Shown: positions 7,656 through 16,846, counted from the first letter of the stretch. The stretch: DNA of 64,000 nt from Mycolicibacterium moriokaense (GCF_010726085.1 NZ_AP022560.1:5766001-5830000); one strand, 5' to 3'. The notes: generated from the sequence alone by a model not told the origin. Made by a program: numbers and translations.

Positions 7656-8801
7656 CTACAGCCAGAGATTGCTGAGTTCCTCGGCGATGGCCTCCGGGTC
7701 CTGATTCCCGGTGTTGCAACTGACGGCGATCGACGTGCGTCGGTCTGGGCTGACGTGGAATGCCGTGACCGAACCTGACCATGAGCCGTCGTGGTAGAGC
7801 TCGCCGTTGGGTAGTACGAAGAGTCCCGCGCCGTAGCGCTCGTCGCCGTCGGGATCGGTTTTCACCGCTCCGGCGGTTTGCGCCTCGAGGAGCTCCGGGC
7901 CGCCCACCTTGCCCGTGCGGTAGTTGTCCGCCCAGCGGACCAGTTGACTGGGCGTGGTTTGGACCGCCCCGTCGCCGACCTGCTCCCAGGCGGTGACCGC
8001 CAGGGTGTAGTCGCCCGTGCTGTCGTCGTACTCGTAGGGCTGGGCACTGTCTGGCAGGACACGGGGATCCATCGTCATCGCCAGATCGAGCGGCTTGAAG
8101 ACATGCGCGCTCAGGAACGCGGGCAACGGTTGGCCAGAGGCCTGTTGCACGATGTCGGCGAGCAGCAGGTAGTTGGAGTTCGAGTAGTCGAACTGGGAGC
8201 CGGGTTCGAATTGCAGCTCAGGTACTTTGGCCAACGCCTCGACAGCCTGCTCCTGCGTGGTCCGGTCGGTGTAGTCGTATCCGGCGTCCTCGAGCAGTCC
8301 GATGTAATCGGGGATTCCGCTCGTCTGGTGCATCAGCTGTTCGACGGTCACGGTTTCGGCCCATTCGGGGAGCCCGGGCACATGACTGGCCAGCGTGTCG
8401 TCGAGCGACAGCTTGCCGTCATCCGCCAGCAGGAGGGCCGCGGTTGCGGTGAATTGCTTTGACACCGAGGCGATGTCGAAGACGCTGTCCGTCGTGAGTT
8501 CAGCACCTGTTTCGAGGTCGGCGAGACCTCGGGCCCCGGACCAGACCACGTCGCCCTCTATTCCGACCGCCGCGGAGCACCCGGGTTCATCCTCTTTGAC
8601 GGCACCGTCCAGCACGCTCTGACTGTTCGCGGCCAGATCGGGATCCGACGCACCCGTCACCGAGACGGTGGACGTGGCGGGCGTGCCCGCTTGCGTTGTC
8701 GGAGAGGCTTCTTCGGCGGCGTCGCTCTGGTCGCCACAGGCGGCGAGTAGCAGTGCGACCGCGACGAGACCAACCGCCAGTCTGTGTTTGCCGTCGATCA
8801 T
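7656..8801 (-). CDS. Beta-lactamase-fold serine hydrolase lipoprotein
   Basis: A 381-residue secreted lipoprotein of the class C beta-lactamase / penicillin-binding protein-like family. The signal peptide ends in LLLAACGD, a lipobox with Cys near residue 22. SVSK is the SxxK nucleophile motif (near residue 113), YSNSNY supplies the YxN motif, and HDGSWSG stands in place of the KTG box. These enzymes are esterases or peptidases more often than true beta-lactamases. A strong ribosome site, CCAGGAGGT, precedes the ATG. It converges on the DUF4436 gene with a 21-nt gap. Confidence 0.85.
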   Translation of the reverse strand: MIDGKHRLAVGLVAVALLLAACGDQSDAAEEASPTTQAGTPATSTVSVTGASDPDLAANSQSVLDGAVKEDEPGCSAAVGIEGDVVWSGARGLADLETGAELTTDSVFDIASVSKQFTATAALLLADDGKLSLDDTLASHVPGLPEWAETVTVEQLMHQTSGIPDYIGLLEDAGYDYTDRTTQEQAVEALAKVPELQFEPGSQFDYSNSNYLLLADIVQQASGQPLPAFLSAHVFKPLDLAMTMDPRVLPDSAQPYEYDDSTGDYTLAVTAWEQVGDGAVQTTPSQLVRWADNYRTGKVGGPELLEAQTAGAVKTDPDGDERYGAGLFVLPNGELYHDGSWSGSVTAFHVSPDRRTSIAVSCNTGNQDPEAIAEELSNLWL

Positions 8802-9402
8802 GGCTACCTCCTGGCGCCGAGGATATAGCGCTGACCCGTGAATCGACTGACTACTGAGTAGAACCTGAGATTCCGCTGATTCAACGGGAGCGGTTCGGAT
8901 CGAGGACCGCGCAGAGTGCGGTCAGCGACTCCCGCCGCGGCCAGTGGTAGACACTCATGCCGCCGACTCGGAGACCTTCGGTACGAGTCCCGCACTACTC
9001 GGCGCCGACCCGTCCGACGGATGCTTATGCGGCGCCTGCGACGACGACGGTACGACAGAAGAGCACCACGCCGAATCGACGACGGCCCGCTGCTGACGTC
9101 GGGTCGTCGTCGGCCCTTGTCTCGCCGCCCGGCAACCGGCACCCGACGGGAGTGGCCCTGCCGAACCCGTCATCAGGCCTGGTCAGGGTGCTAATAGCGT
9201 GCAGTATCAATGAAGACCTGACTGAGGCGAACGATGTTCGCACACCGGCATCCACAAAGCGTCCACTCACCGTCAACACCGCCCGGGATACGTTCTTTTT
9301 CAAATTTCGTCATTTTGGATACATCTTGGCCGCACGGTGATGTGATGGGGATCACTACCCGGATGAATTCATTTGAGCAGGCTATCCGCGGGAGGGGGAA
9401 CG
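8802..9402. other. Intergenic region, no supported gene
   Basis: About 600 nt separate the divergent lipoprotein gene and the small membrane protein gene. Frames open on both strands, but all have Arg/Pro/Ser-rich compositions typical of chance frames in GC-rich DNA and none has a ribosome site. The last 110 nt (around 9290-9400) turn AT-rich and probably hold the promoter of the gene at 9403. I see no repeat or RNA gene here. Confidence 0.5.
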
Positions 9403-9855
9403 GTGGACCCGAAACTCAGCCCCGCTTTCATCGGGGGCCTGTTCGTAGCGGTGGCGGTAATGATGGCTGTCGCGATTTTTGTGGAGCAGATGCGACGCCG
9501 GCGAGATCGCGCGGACGGTGTGTTAATGAGCTGGGACGATCTGCGTCTGACCGCTAGCCACCTCATCGTCGGGGCTGATAGTGACGCCCTGCGGTTGCCG
9601 CTCGCCGAGCTCAAGGCTGAGGTCGTCGTCAGCGCTCCCCCGCGCCAAGCCGAAAGCGGTGGCGAGGTTCGGATGACCATCCGCAACACCGGCCACGAGA
9701 TTCGCCGACAGCAGCCCCATTCGTACGGCACGAGCCAGAGCGCGCAGGCGTTCGTGATCAAGTTCAACTCACTCAGCGCTCAGCTCCGCGAGGCTCAGGA
9801 AGCTGCGGGCACCGCGTCCGACGCGCGTCGTCGCGCAGATCGCCACGCTGCCTGA
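9403..9855 (+). CDS. Hypothetical single-pass membrane protein
   Basis: A 150-residue protein of unknown function. One membrane helix is visible at about residues 7-28 (IGGLFVAVAVMMAVAIFVEQ), followed by a basic stop-transfer MRRRRDR and a cytoplasmic domain. Residues 40-75 look like a compact beta structure similar to bacterial PH-like domains (WDDLRLTASHLIVG, LRLPLAELKAEV), which is only an impression; the C-terminal part is predicted helical. GTG 9403 follows a strong GGAGGGGG site at 9391-9398. The downstream neighbour on the opposite strand is a pseudogene. Confidence 0.6.
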   Translation: MDPKLSPAFIGGLFVAVAVMMAVAIFVEQMRRRRDRADGVLMSWDDLRLTASHLIVGADSDALRLPLAELKAEVVVSAPPRQAESGGEVRMTIRNTGHEIRRQQPHSYGTSQSAQAFVIKFNSLSAQLREAQEAAGTASDARRRADRHAA

Positions 9856-9867
9856 CCGCGACCCTGG

Positions 9868-10420
9868 CTAGAGCTTCTTGAGCTCTGCCACCAGCGATAC
9901 CAATTGCCCTGTATTGGCGTTGACTTCGTCGGCGCCGCCGACAGTTCCGGTCAGCGCGCGCAGTTGTTCGGGATCGAGTTCGTGATGAATCACGTCGACC
10001 AGGCCGCGGCAGCATCCCCGGCCGAATGCGTCAGCCCATACTTCGCCCAGATGTCTGCCGACACCGTCAGCGCCACGAGTTTTCCGAGCGGATCGCGGTC
10101 CATCAGATCCGCTGCATGAGAACGAGATTCGCCGATGAGGGTCGCGATGTGTAAGGCGCATTCCGGTATCGGCCTGCCCGCCCTTTGCGCGTGCTCAGCG
10201 ACGATGTGACGCTTTCCCCATAGTCCGACGGGCTCATCGGCCACGCCGGGACCCAGCCATCGCCGTAAGTGCCTGCTAGGCGCAGCATCCGCGGTTCTTG
10301 GCCGTCTACCCACACTGTCGGCGGTCCGAGGTCGTCGCGCGGGACGGCGCGCCGATACCGCAGTAGCCCCCGCACCACACCCTCCCGGCCCTTGACCCGG
10401 CCGCCAACTAAGTGCGACAC
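9868..10420 (-). pseudogene. Decayed luciferase-like (F420-type) monooxygenase gene
   Basis: Three consecutive minus-strand frames together resemble the C-terminal half of an LLM-class flavin/F420-dependent oxidoreductase. The first, about 10400-10210, has GREGVVRGLLRY, then VWVDGQEPRMLRL and TYGDGW, the family signature region. The second, about 10214-10010, holds a helix-rich stretch (HIVAEHAQRAGR). The third, about 10005-9868, gives DEVNANTGQLVSLVAELKKL and ends in TAG. Two frameshifts (near 10210 and 10005) separate them, and the N-terminal half is missing. The promoter-proximal end abuts the palindrome at 10404-10439. This is a dead remnant rather than a working gene. Confidence 0.65.
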
Positions 10421-10439
10421 TGATGTCGCATTTAGTTGG
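10404..10439. promoter_or_regulatory. Long inverted repeat upstream of the AveC-like gene
   Basis: Two 16-nt arms, CCAACTAAGTGCGACA at 10404-10419 and its inverted copy at 10424-10439, match at 15 of 16 positions around a 4-nt centre. The element ends 26 nt before the GTG of the membrane protein at 10466 and covers the start of the monooxygenase remnant on the other strand. Position and symmetry fit a TetR-type operator; a hairpin is the alternative. The TetR gene at 13812 is one candidate regulator. Confidence 0.55.
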
Positions 10440-10465
10440 CCTTCAAGCCCGGCGAGGAGTCCCGA

Positions 10466-11428
10466 GTGTCAGCGTTACTGTCAGACACCAGTTCGCGTAC
10501 GGGGAGGCTTCGCAGGCTGACGTATTTCTGGCCTGTCCTCGGCGCGGCGTCACTGCTCCTAGCGTGTTACTCGTTGGGGCGGTGGCTGGCCGGCGGGGTG
10601 TCCTCGGTGTCACCCGGCGACGATCCGATGCCCACTGCGCAGTTGGTGCTCATGCACGCGCTCGAGTGGATTCAATTCGCCGCCTTTCTGGCGATCGTCG
10701 GCTGGGTCGTGGTCAGACCGCTGATCCAACGACGCCCGCTCGGATTCGACGGGCTGTTCGTGATCGCCGCGTTCCTGCTCAACTACTGGGACGTGATGGA
10801 CAACTACTGGACCTTCTCATTCCAGTACAACGCGCATCACCTGAACGTCGGATCGTGGGGCGGTTATATACCGGGATGGCAGAGTCCGCAGCCCGAATTA
10901 TGGGTTGTTCCCATCGGATTCGTCTTCGGTGCATACACGTGGGCGTTCTTCCTGGCCGTCACGTCGGGATGCGCGTTGTTGACCTACGTGCAAAATCGGC
11001 ATCCCAGCTGGGGGCCGGTGCGCGCGTTCGGGTTGGTGTTTGTTTCGAACATGTTCATTGAGGCGATCGCGGAGAATGTCTACCTTCGTATCGGCGCCAT
11101 CGCAAACATCAGACCGTATGAGGCACTGACACTTTGGGATGGAACCCAGTTCGCTTGGCCCGTCTACAACCCGATTCTGTTCTCTCTCGTGTGGACCACG
11201 CTCACCGCATTCCGTTGGTACCGGGATCAAGACGGGCTGACTTTCGTGGAGCGTGGCCTACCCGCGGGACGCACAGGACAATACCCCTCGACGATCCTTC
11301 GGTTCTTCGCGATATTCGCGTTCCTCCAAGTCACGTACCTTCTGCTCTATTTCCTACCGTGGAATGTGTTCGCCGCCATGCGCACAGCTCCACCGAACGT
11401 CTTCCCGTCCTACTTCCCGGTGCCGTAA
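10466..11428 (+). CDS. Spirocyclase AveC-like integral membrane protein
   Basis: A 320-residue protein with about seven hydrophobic helices. The segments NYWDVMDNYW, FQYNAHH and GSWGGYIPGW match the pattern of the AveC-like family, which is widespread in mycobacteria; in Streptomyces avermectin biosynthesis AveC acts in spiroketal formation. The mycobacterial role is not established, and no polyketide genes lie nearby. GTG 10466 is chosen because GAGGAG at 10454-10459 is correctly spaced; a frame from TTG 10436 would overlap the palindrome. The adjacent convergent gene is the molybdopterin oxidoreductase, 16 nt away. Confidence 0.7.
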   Translation: MSALLSDTSSRTGRLRRLTYFWPVLGAASLLLACYSLGRWLAGGVSSVSPGDDPMPTAQLVLMHALEWIQFAAFLAIVGWVVVRPLIQRRPLGFDGLFVIAAFLLNYWDVMDNYWTFSFQYNAHHLNVGSWGGYIPGWQSPQPELWVVPIGFVFGAYTWAFFLAVTSGCALLTYVQNRHPSWGPVRAFGLVFVSNMFIEAIAENVYLRIGAIANIRPYEALTLWDGTQFAWPVYNPILFSLVWTTLTAFRWYRDQDGLTFVERGLPAGRTGQYPSTILRFFAIFAFLQVTYLLLYFLPWNVFAAMRTAPPNVFPSYFPVP

Positions 11429-11444
11429 CCGGGAGATAAGCGGA

Positions 11445-13607
11445 CTAGATCTCCGCCGGCTGCGGTAGTCGCTCGATTCGCACGGGTACCGAGTTCATTG
11501 CCGCGTTGCCGGACAGGATGTCGTGCAGCTCTGGATCATTGATGTCGTTCACGCTGGCACCCGCCTTCGAGGCAGCAATTCGCCATCCGACCCCAGCCCG
11601 GTCGTGCCCGAATCCATGGGGAATAGAGACAACGCCGGGACGCATCGCATCGGTGACCTCTAGCGGAAGTTCTATTGATCCGATCGCGGAGCTGACGCGC
11701 ACCATCTCACCGTCATTGAGTCCACGCTGCGCGGCATCGTCGGGGTGCAGCATCGCGGTGCAGCGATCGGCGCCCTTCATCAGCCGCGCCGAATTGTGCA
11801 TCCAGGAGTTGTTGCTTCGAAGTTGACGCCGCCCGATCAGCGTGAGGTCGAAGCCCTCTCGACGGCTTGCCGCGTCCTCTTCGGCTCGCCTGGCCAGGTT
11901 GGCGGCTTCTTCGACAAGCCGCGGGGCGCCCAGTTTGATGCGGCGGTCTGGTGTGCCCAGGTCGTCTGGAAGACAAGACTCCAGCGCACCGAGGTCGATG
12001 CCATGCGGCGCTGCTTTGATGCGGCCAAGCGTCAATCCGCGTCGGGGTCCCGCGCGCAGGACACCGCGAGGGCTGGTGAGGATGGCCAAGCCGACCAGTT
12101 GCTTCGGCGACATGCGTCCCATTGTGTTGGCGATCAGCCGCCCTCGCAGCCCATGGCTCAGGCGCCGCGTCAAGTTGTTGAGTATTTCCCAGTCTTCAAG
12201 TCCGTCTGGGTCTTTCGGAACGGCGGCGCGGCTGTAACGAACATGATTGCGTACCGACATGGCCGCGAATATCAGATCCATATCGTCGCGCTGCAGTGCC
12301 GACACCGGCGGCAGGATGACGTTCGCGTGACGCGACGTCTCGTTGACGTACATGTCGATCGCAACGAAGAAGTCGAGTCGGTCCAGCGCGGCATCGAGCC
12401 GTCGCCCGCCGGGCGCCGACAGCACGGGGTTGCCGGCGTGGACGAGCAAGGCCCGCACCCGTCCGGCGTTGATCTGATCGGGAAGCGTCGCAACCGGGAA
12501 TTCACCGTTCACGATTGGTCGGTCCGTAACGTGGTCGCGCCGTGACGGGTCGATGCCGATGACACCCTTACGCGTACCCAGACGACCTGCCGCCACTAGA
12601 TCCACCGGTGGTTTGGCGAACATCGAGCCGCCGGGAGAATCGAGTCGTCCGGTGATGACGTTCAGGGCCAGGATGAGCCAGTGTGTGACACTGCCAGTGC
12701 GCGTCTGGCAGACCCCGACGCGGCCGTACGCGACGGGTGCAGAGGCAGCGGCGAATTCACGAGCGATCCGCTCAATGGTCGTGGAATCGACACCGGCGTA
12801 CTCACCGGCGCGTGCAGGCGGCCAGTCGTCGGCAATTCTGCGTACCTCGTCGATGCCATCGGTGAAAGCCGCGAGGCGCCCTGGAGACGTCAGGCCTTCT
12901 TTGAACAACAAATGGATGATCCCGAGCAAGAGGAATGGATCTCCGCCCGGTCGCACGGCGACGTGCTCCGTTGCCGACTCGGCAGTTTCGGTGCGCCGCG
13001 GGTCCACCACTACTACGCGGCCGCCCCGCTTCATCACGTCGCGCAGACGCCAGCGCACCCCGGGCGCTGTCATCGCCGAACCGTTGGATGCTGCCGGATT
13101 CGCACCGAGCATCAGCATGTAGTCGGTTCGATCGATATCGGGCACGGCGAAAACTGCGGCGTTGCCCAACACTTCGCCGTTGACGACCTGTTGTGGACTT
13201 TGGTCCAGCGTCGAAGCAGAACAGTTGCTGCTGGTGCCCAACGCTATGCGCAACGCGAAGAACGCGTAGAAGCCCCAATTGTGTGCGCCGGGATTACCGA
13301 GATATGTCCCGACGGCGTCAGGTCCGTAGCGTTGCTGCACCGTGCGGATGCCGGACTCTACAAGCGCGAACGCCTCATCCCAACTGATCCGTTCCCAACG
13401 GTCACCAACCCGGCGTACCGGGTGACGCAGTCGATCGGGATCTTCGTAGAGATCGGCCAGCGCCGGCGCCTTCGGACACACATAGCCGCGAGAGAACTCG
13501 TCCTCCTTGTCGCCGGCGATACGCAGCACCCTGCTGCCCTCGACTTCGACCGTGATTCCGCAGTGCGCCTCGCACAGATTGCACGTCCTTAAGACCGTGA
13601 GCGACAT
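11445..13607 (-). CDS. Molybdopterin-dependent oxidoreductase ([4Fe-4S], DMSO reductase superfamily)
   Basis: A 720-residue enzyme of the formate dehydrogenase/DMSO reductase superfamily. The N-terminal cluster motif CNLCEAHC (Cys 9, 12, 16) with a fourth Cys in GYVCPKA near 44 binds [4Fe-4S]. Molybdopterin-guanine-dinucleotide domains follow (LGANPAASN, VVVDPRRTETA), and the C-terminal dinucleotide-binding domain has HPDDAAQRGLNDGEMVRV. The metal-ligand region reads NCSASTLDQSP, so Ser or Cys could be the ligand. It has no signal peptide and no partner subunit nearby. ATG 13607 fits a leaderless transcript (TATCAT at 13615-13620, 7-nt gap); ATG 13616 is the alternative. Substrate unknown; electrons probably pass to a ferredoxin. 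Confidence 0.85.
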   Translation of the reverse strand: MSLTVLRTCNLCEAHCGITVEVEGSRVLRIAGDKEDEFSRGYVCPKAPALADLYEDPDRLRHPVRRVGDRWERISWDEAFALVESGIRTVQQRYGPDAVGTYLGNPGAHNWGFYAFFALRIALGTSSNCSASTLDQSPQQVVNGEVLGNAAVFAVPDIDRTDYMLMLGANPAASNGSAMTAPGVRWRLRDVMKRGGRVVVVDPRRTETAESATEHVAVRPGGDPFLLLGIIHLLFKEGLTSPGRLAAFTDGIDEVRRIADDWPPARAGEYAGVDSTTIERIAREFAAASAPVAYGRVGVCQTRTGSVTHWLILALNVITGRLDSPGGSMFAKPPVDLVAAGRLGTRKGVIGIDPSRRDHVTDRPIVNGEFPVATLPDQINAGRVRALLVHAGNPVLSAPGGRRLDAALDRLDFFVAIDMYVNETSRHANVILPPVSALQRDDMDLIFAAMSVRNHVRYSRAAVPKDPDGLEDWEILNNLTRRLSHGLRGRLIANTMGRMSPKQLVGLAILTSPRGVLRAGPRRGLTLGRIKAAPHGIDLGALESCLPDDLGTPDRRIKLGAPRLVEEAANLARRAEEDAASRREGFDLTLIGRRQLRSNNSWMHNSARLMKGADRCTAMLHPDDAAQRGLNDGEMVRVSSAIGSIELPLEVTDAMRPGVVSIPHGFGHDRAGVGWRIAASKAGASVNDINDPELHDILSGNAAMNSVPVRIERLPQPAEI

Positions 13608-13811
13608 AGCGATCATGATAACAATTTTCTACGCAATTGATCGGCGAAATTCGTGATTTGCTTTAGTATGCGTATCAGGATGGTGGGTGTGGCGATGCGA
13701 AGTGGCGAGGGCCGAGAAGCAATGGTGAGGCTTTCCGTGCATCGGCACGGCGGCTTGCCGCAGTCGATCTTGATCCCGCCGCGGCATTCTTCTGTCGCCT
13801 AGTCTCAGAGT

Positions 13812-14360
13812 GTGCAAAGGGAAGCACGCGAGGTTCCACGTCGCGCAGATCACCGCGCGACAAGAGTGCGCATCGTCGCCGCTGCTGCCCGCACTTTCAA
13901 CCGCGACCGAGATGCTGCGATGGACCGCGTCGCCGAAGTTGCCGGTGTCCACCGCGCGACCTTGTACCGACACTTCCCAACACGAAGCGAACTGCTTGAG
14001 GCGGTGCTCGACGACGCCTTGATCGAAGGGCGTCGTATCGTCGAGATGGCCTCCGCGTTAGTGCCCAACGAGGATGCGGTTCACGATTTCGCCTCGCATG
14101 CAGTGCAGTTCGGCGACAAGTATGCGTTTCTGATCGGCACGCCTACGCTCGCCGCGGCCGGGCCCGACCCGATTGGACTGTCGCGATTGATGGAAAGCTG
14201 GCAGTACGCGGGATTACTTCGTGACGATGTGAACCCGGTTTGGTTGGCTCGCAATTTCATCGTGCTGACTCAAACGACGATTGCCGTCCCCGAAGTCGCC
14301 GACGGTCAACGGCGCGAGGATCTGCTCACACGGTTCTTCCTCCATGGAGCGGCCCGCTGA
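13812..14360 (+). CDS. TetR/AcrR family transcriptional regulator
   Basis: A 182-residue regulator with an N-terminal helix-turn-helix (MDRVAEVAGVHRATLYRHFPTR around residues 37-58, the standard TetR recognition helix pattern) and a helical ligand-binding C-terminal domain. GTG 13812 fits a leaderless transcript, with TAGTCT at 13800-13805 and a 6-nt gap. It is divergent from the molybdopterin oxidoreductase gene 204 nt away and probably controls it, itself, or the AveC-like gene, whose promoter carries a 16-nt inverted repeat. The assignment of target is inference from position. Confidence 0.85.
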   Translation: MQREAREVPRRADHRATRVRIVAAAARTFNRDRDAAMDRVAEVAGVHRATLYRHFPTRSELLEAVLDDALIEGRRIVEMASALVPNEDAVHDFASHAVQFGDKYAFLIGTPTLAAAGPDPIGLSRLMESWQYAGLLRDDVNPVWLARNFIVLTQTTIAVPEVADGQRREDLLTRFFLHGAAR

Positions 14361-14428
14361 CGATTGGCCCGGGGGTGTCCACGGCAGACCGAGTCGACGC
14401 GACTGCCCGTCCTGCCCCACAACGCAAT

Positions 14429-14452
14429 CAGGCCCGCCGAAAAACGGGCCTG
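14429..14452 (-). terminator. Hairpin downstream of tRNA-Tyr
   Basis: CAGGCCCG and CGGGCCTG form a perfect 8-bp stem around an 8-nt loop, starting 4 nt beyond the CCA end of the minus-strand tRNA. There is no U tract, as is common for mycobacterial terminators. It probably ends the tRNA transcript and may also serve the convergent TetR gene. Confidence 0.6.
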
Positions 14453-14456
14453 ACCA

Positions 14457-14542
14457 TGGTGGCAGGTGCAGGATTCGAACCTGCGTAGGCGTTAGCCGAC
14501 GGATTTACAGTCCGCTCCCATTGGCCGCTCGGGCAACCTGCC
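14457..14542 (-). tRNA. tRNA-Tyr (anticodon GTA)
   Basis: The minus strand folds as a class II tRNA. The acceptor stem is GGCAGGT paired with ACCTGCC, the discriminator is A, and CCA is encoded at 14457-14459. The anticodon loop CTGTAAA gives anticodon GTA. A long variable arm precedes the T arm GCAGGTTCGAATCCTGC. Bacterial tRNA-Tyr is class II, which fits. It lies alone between the TetR gene and the yajQ-like gene. Confidence 0.95.
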
Positions 14543-14656
14543 TGGGTGCTGTCCTGGCCGATACAACCCGGTACCGGTTTGGTGCGACTAGCAGGGTACA
14601 ACGAGGATGGTGCTAAGACGAAAACGCACCTGACATATCGAGGAGGACCGAGTCCA

Positions 14657-15148
14657 ATGGCGGATTCATCGTTCGACATCGTCAGCAAGGTCGACCGCCA
14701 GGAGGTCGACAATGCGCTGAACCAGGCGGCCAAGGAGCTCTCCACCCGCTACGACTTCCGCGGGACCGACACCTCCATCGCCTGGCAGGGCGAGGAGACC
14801 GTCGTCATCACGTCCTCGACCGAGGAGCGGGTCAAGGCCGCGATCGACGTCTTCAAGGAGAAACTGATCCGCCGCGACATCTCCATGAAGGCCTTCGACG
14901 CCGGCGAACCGCAGGCCTCGGGCAAAACCTACAAGGTCAGCGGCCAGATCAAGCAGGGCATCAGCACCGAGCACGCCAAGAAGATCACCAAGATCATCCG
15001 CGACGAGGGCCCCAAGGGCGTCAAGACCCAGATCCAGGGCGACGAGATCCGGGTCTCCTCGAAGAAACGTGACGATCTCCAGGCCGTCATCGCCCTGCTC
15101 AAGGGTGCCGACCTCGAGGTGGCGCTGCAGTTCGTCAACTACCGCTGA
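14657..15148 (+). CDS. YajQ family nucleotide-binding protein
   Basis: A 163-residue protein of the YajQ family (Rv0566c-like): two alternating beta-alpha domains, beginning [20 protein letters not shown], with the conserved STRYDFRGT near residues 32-40. In other bacteria YajQ proteins bind cyclic di-GMP or nucleotides and act as co-regulators; the role in mycobacteria is not settled. ATG 14657 is supported by AGGAGGA at 14641-14647. Its position beside gpsA, htpX and grcC1 matches the M. tuberculosis Rv0562-Rv0566c order. Confidence 0.9.
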   Translation: MADSSFDIVSKVDRQEVDNALNQAAKELSTRYDFRGTDTSIAWQGEETVVITSSTEERVKAAIDVFKEKLIRRDISMKAFDAGEPQASGKTYKVSGQIKQGISTEHAKKITKIIRDEGPKGVKTQIQGDEIRVSSKKRDDLQAVIALLKGADLEVALQFVNYR

Positions 15149-15203
15149 GCGGGCGTTCCCGAATCGGCCCTCGTTTCCACCCTCCGGTCCTACCCTGATC
15201 GGC

Positions 15204-16229
15204 ATGGCACCTTCGCAACGCGAACCGAAAGTCGTCGTCCTCGGTGGAGGCTCCTGGGGCACCACCGTGGCGTCCATTTGCGCCCGGCGCGGCCCGACGC
15301 TGCAATGGGTGCGCTCGGAGGAGACCGCCAACGACATCAACGAGCGGCATCGCAACAGCAAGTACCTCGGCAACGACGTTGAGCTGGCGCTGACGCTGCA
15401 GGCCACCACGGACTTCTCCGAGGCCGCCGAGTGCGCCGACGTCATCGTGATGGGCGTGCCGTCGCACGGCTTCCGGGCGGTGCTGACCGAGCTGGCCAAG
15501 GAACTACGCCCATGGGTGCCCGTCGTCTCGTTGGTGAAGGGCCTCGAGCAGGGCACCAACTACCGCATGAGCCAGATCGTCAACGAGGTGCTGCCGGGCC
15601 ACCCGGCGGGCATCCTGGCCGGGCCGAACATCGCGCGCGAGGTGGCCGAGGGCTATGCCGCCGCAGCGGTGCTCGCCATGCCCGACCAGAGCCTCGCGGC
15701 GAACCTCGGAAACCTGTTCCGCACCAGAAGGTTTAGGACCTACACCACCGACGACGTGGTCGGCGTGGAGATGGCCGGCGCGCTCAAGAACGTGTACGCG
15801 ATCGCCGTCGGCATGGGCTATTCCCTTGGCATCGGCGAGAATACGCGCGCGATGGTGATCGCCCGAGCCCTGCGGGAAATGTCGAAACTCGGCGAGGCGA
15901 TGGGCGGCCACCGCGACACCTTCGCCGGTCTCGCCGGCATGGGCGATCTCATCGTCACGTGCACCAGCCAGCGCAGCCGCAACCGCCATGTCGGCGAGCA
16001 GCTCGGCTCCGGTAAGTCGATCGAGGAGATCATCTCGTCGATGAATCAGGTCGCCGAGGGCGTCAAGGCCGCGAGCGTCATCATGGAATTCGCTGACAAG
16101 TACGGTATCTCGATGCCGATCGCCAGGGAGGTCGATGGCGTCGTCAACCACGGCTCATCCGTCGAGCAGGCCTACCGCGGCCTCATGCGCGAGGAGCCCG
16201 GGCACGAGGTGCACGGCGCAGGGTTCTGA
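15204..16229 (+). CDS. gpsA: NAD(P)-dependent glycerol-3-phosphate dehydrogenase
   Basis: A 341-residue enzyme that reduces dihydroxyacetone phosphate to sn-glycerol-3-phosphate for phospholipid synthesis. The nucleotide site GGGSWGTTVA is near residues 14-23. The catalytic Lys segment EMAGALKNVYAI and GMGDLIVTC are family signatures, and the length is normal. It corresponds to GpdA1 (Rv0564c) by synteny. The ATG fits a leaderless start (TACCCT at 15191-15196, 7-nt gap). It follows the yajQ-like gene by 55 nt. Confidence 0.92.
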   Translation: MAPSQREPKVVVLGGGSWGTTVASICARRGPTLQWVRSEETANDINERHRNSKYLGNDVELALTLQATTDFSEAAECADVIVMGVPSHGFRAVLTELAKELRPWVPVVSLVKGLEQGTNYRMSQIVNEVLPGHPAGILAGPNIAREVAEGYAAAAVLAMPDQSLAANLGNLFRTRRFRTYTTDDVVGVEMAGALKNVYAIAVGMGYSLGIGENTRAMVIARALREMSKLGEAMGGHRDTFAGLAGMGDLIVTCTSQRSRNRHVGEQLGSGKSIEEIISSMNQVAEGVKAASVIMEFADKYGISMPIAREVDGVVNHGSSVEQAYRGLMREEPGHEVHGAGF

Positions 16230-16238
16230 GTCCGACGC

Positions 16239-16772
16239 TCAGTTGAAGAACGGGTTGGTGCCCTCAGGCCGATCCAGGAGCGGGTTCACGCCCCCATTGA
16301 TGATGTAGCTGCCCGCGGGGGTGAGGACGAACCCAGACTGGTTGCGGCTGTCCGAACAGGTCGTCACCGACCCATCGCTGCCGCAGCTCACCGTCTGAAA
16401 GCTGAGCCGCTCGCCGGCGGGCAGCGGCTTGGCGTTGACACCGGCGAACACATCACCGGCCGACCTGGCGAACGATGGGATGCCGGGACCGCCGCTGACG
16501 AGCGTCGCACCCTCCGGCGCACCCGGAATGGCGCCACTGCAGCCGTAGCCGCCGTTGCGCTGCAGCACGCAGGTCAACCCGTCAGCCGTCTTGAAGGCGT
16601 ACCACTGGCTGTCCACCACCTGGTAGTCCGACAGCTTCGCCGGCGCGTACGCGTTCACGTTCGGTGGCGGCGGCGGAGCCGGCGTCGACGGCTGGGCCAT
16701 CGCGGTGCCCGGCAGGCCGATCAGGGCCACGCCCGCGGCCCCCACGACGCCCATCAACGTTCTGTTCAGCAC
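16239..16772 (-). CDS. Hypothetical secreted protein
   Basis: A 177-residue exported protein of unknown function. GTG 16772 is chosen because TAGGGT sits 7 nt upstream (16780-16785), giving a leaderless start and a clean signal peptide (LNRTLMGVVGAAGVALIG, cleavage after AMA). A Pro-rich linker follows, then a domain with four Cys (LTCVLQ, GYGCSG, VSCGSD, TTCSDS) that could form two disulfides. The pattern resembles mycobacterial secreted proteins annotated only as hypothetical. The longer frame from ATG 16811 would bury the signal peptide behind a 13-residue extension. Confidence 0.75.
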   Translation of the reverse strand: MLNRTLMGVVGAAGVALIGLPGTAMAQPSTPAPPPPPNVNAYAPAKLSDYQVVDSQWYAFKTADGLTCVLQRNGGYGCSGAIPGAPEGATLVSGGPGIPSFARSAGDVFAGVNAKPLPAGERLSFQTVSCGSDGSVTTCSDSRNQSGFVLTPAGSYIINGGVNPLLDRPEGTNPFFN

Positions 16773-16846
16773 GGTCCACACCCTAAAGGGTGCGGTTGTG
16801 AGTCGCAGCATGGCCTTTTCATCGGCCGCCGGGCAGGCTGCGTTAC

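Noticed and set aside
9025..9303. A 92-codon minus-strand frame in the large intergenic region
   Set aside because: No ribosome site, no domain, composition typical of chance frames.
13663..13676. A TTAGTATG half-site resembling the palindrome at 3261-3280
   Set aside because: Only one arm is present; the position for the second arm does not match, so it is probably chance or a -10 region.
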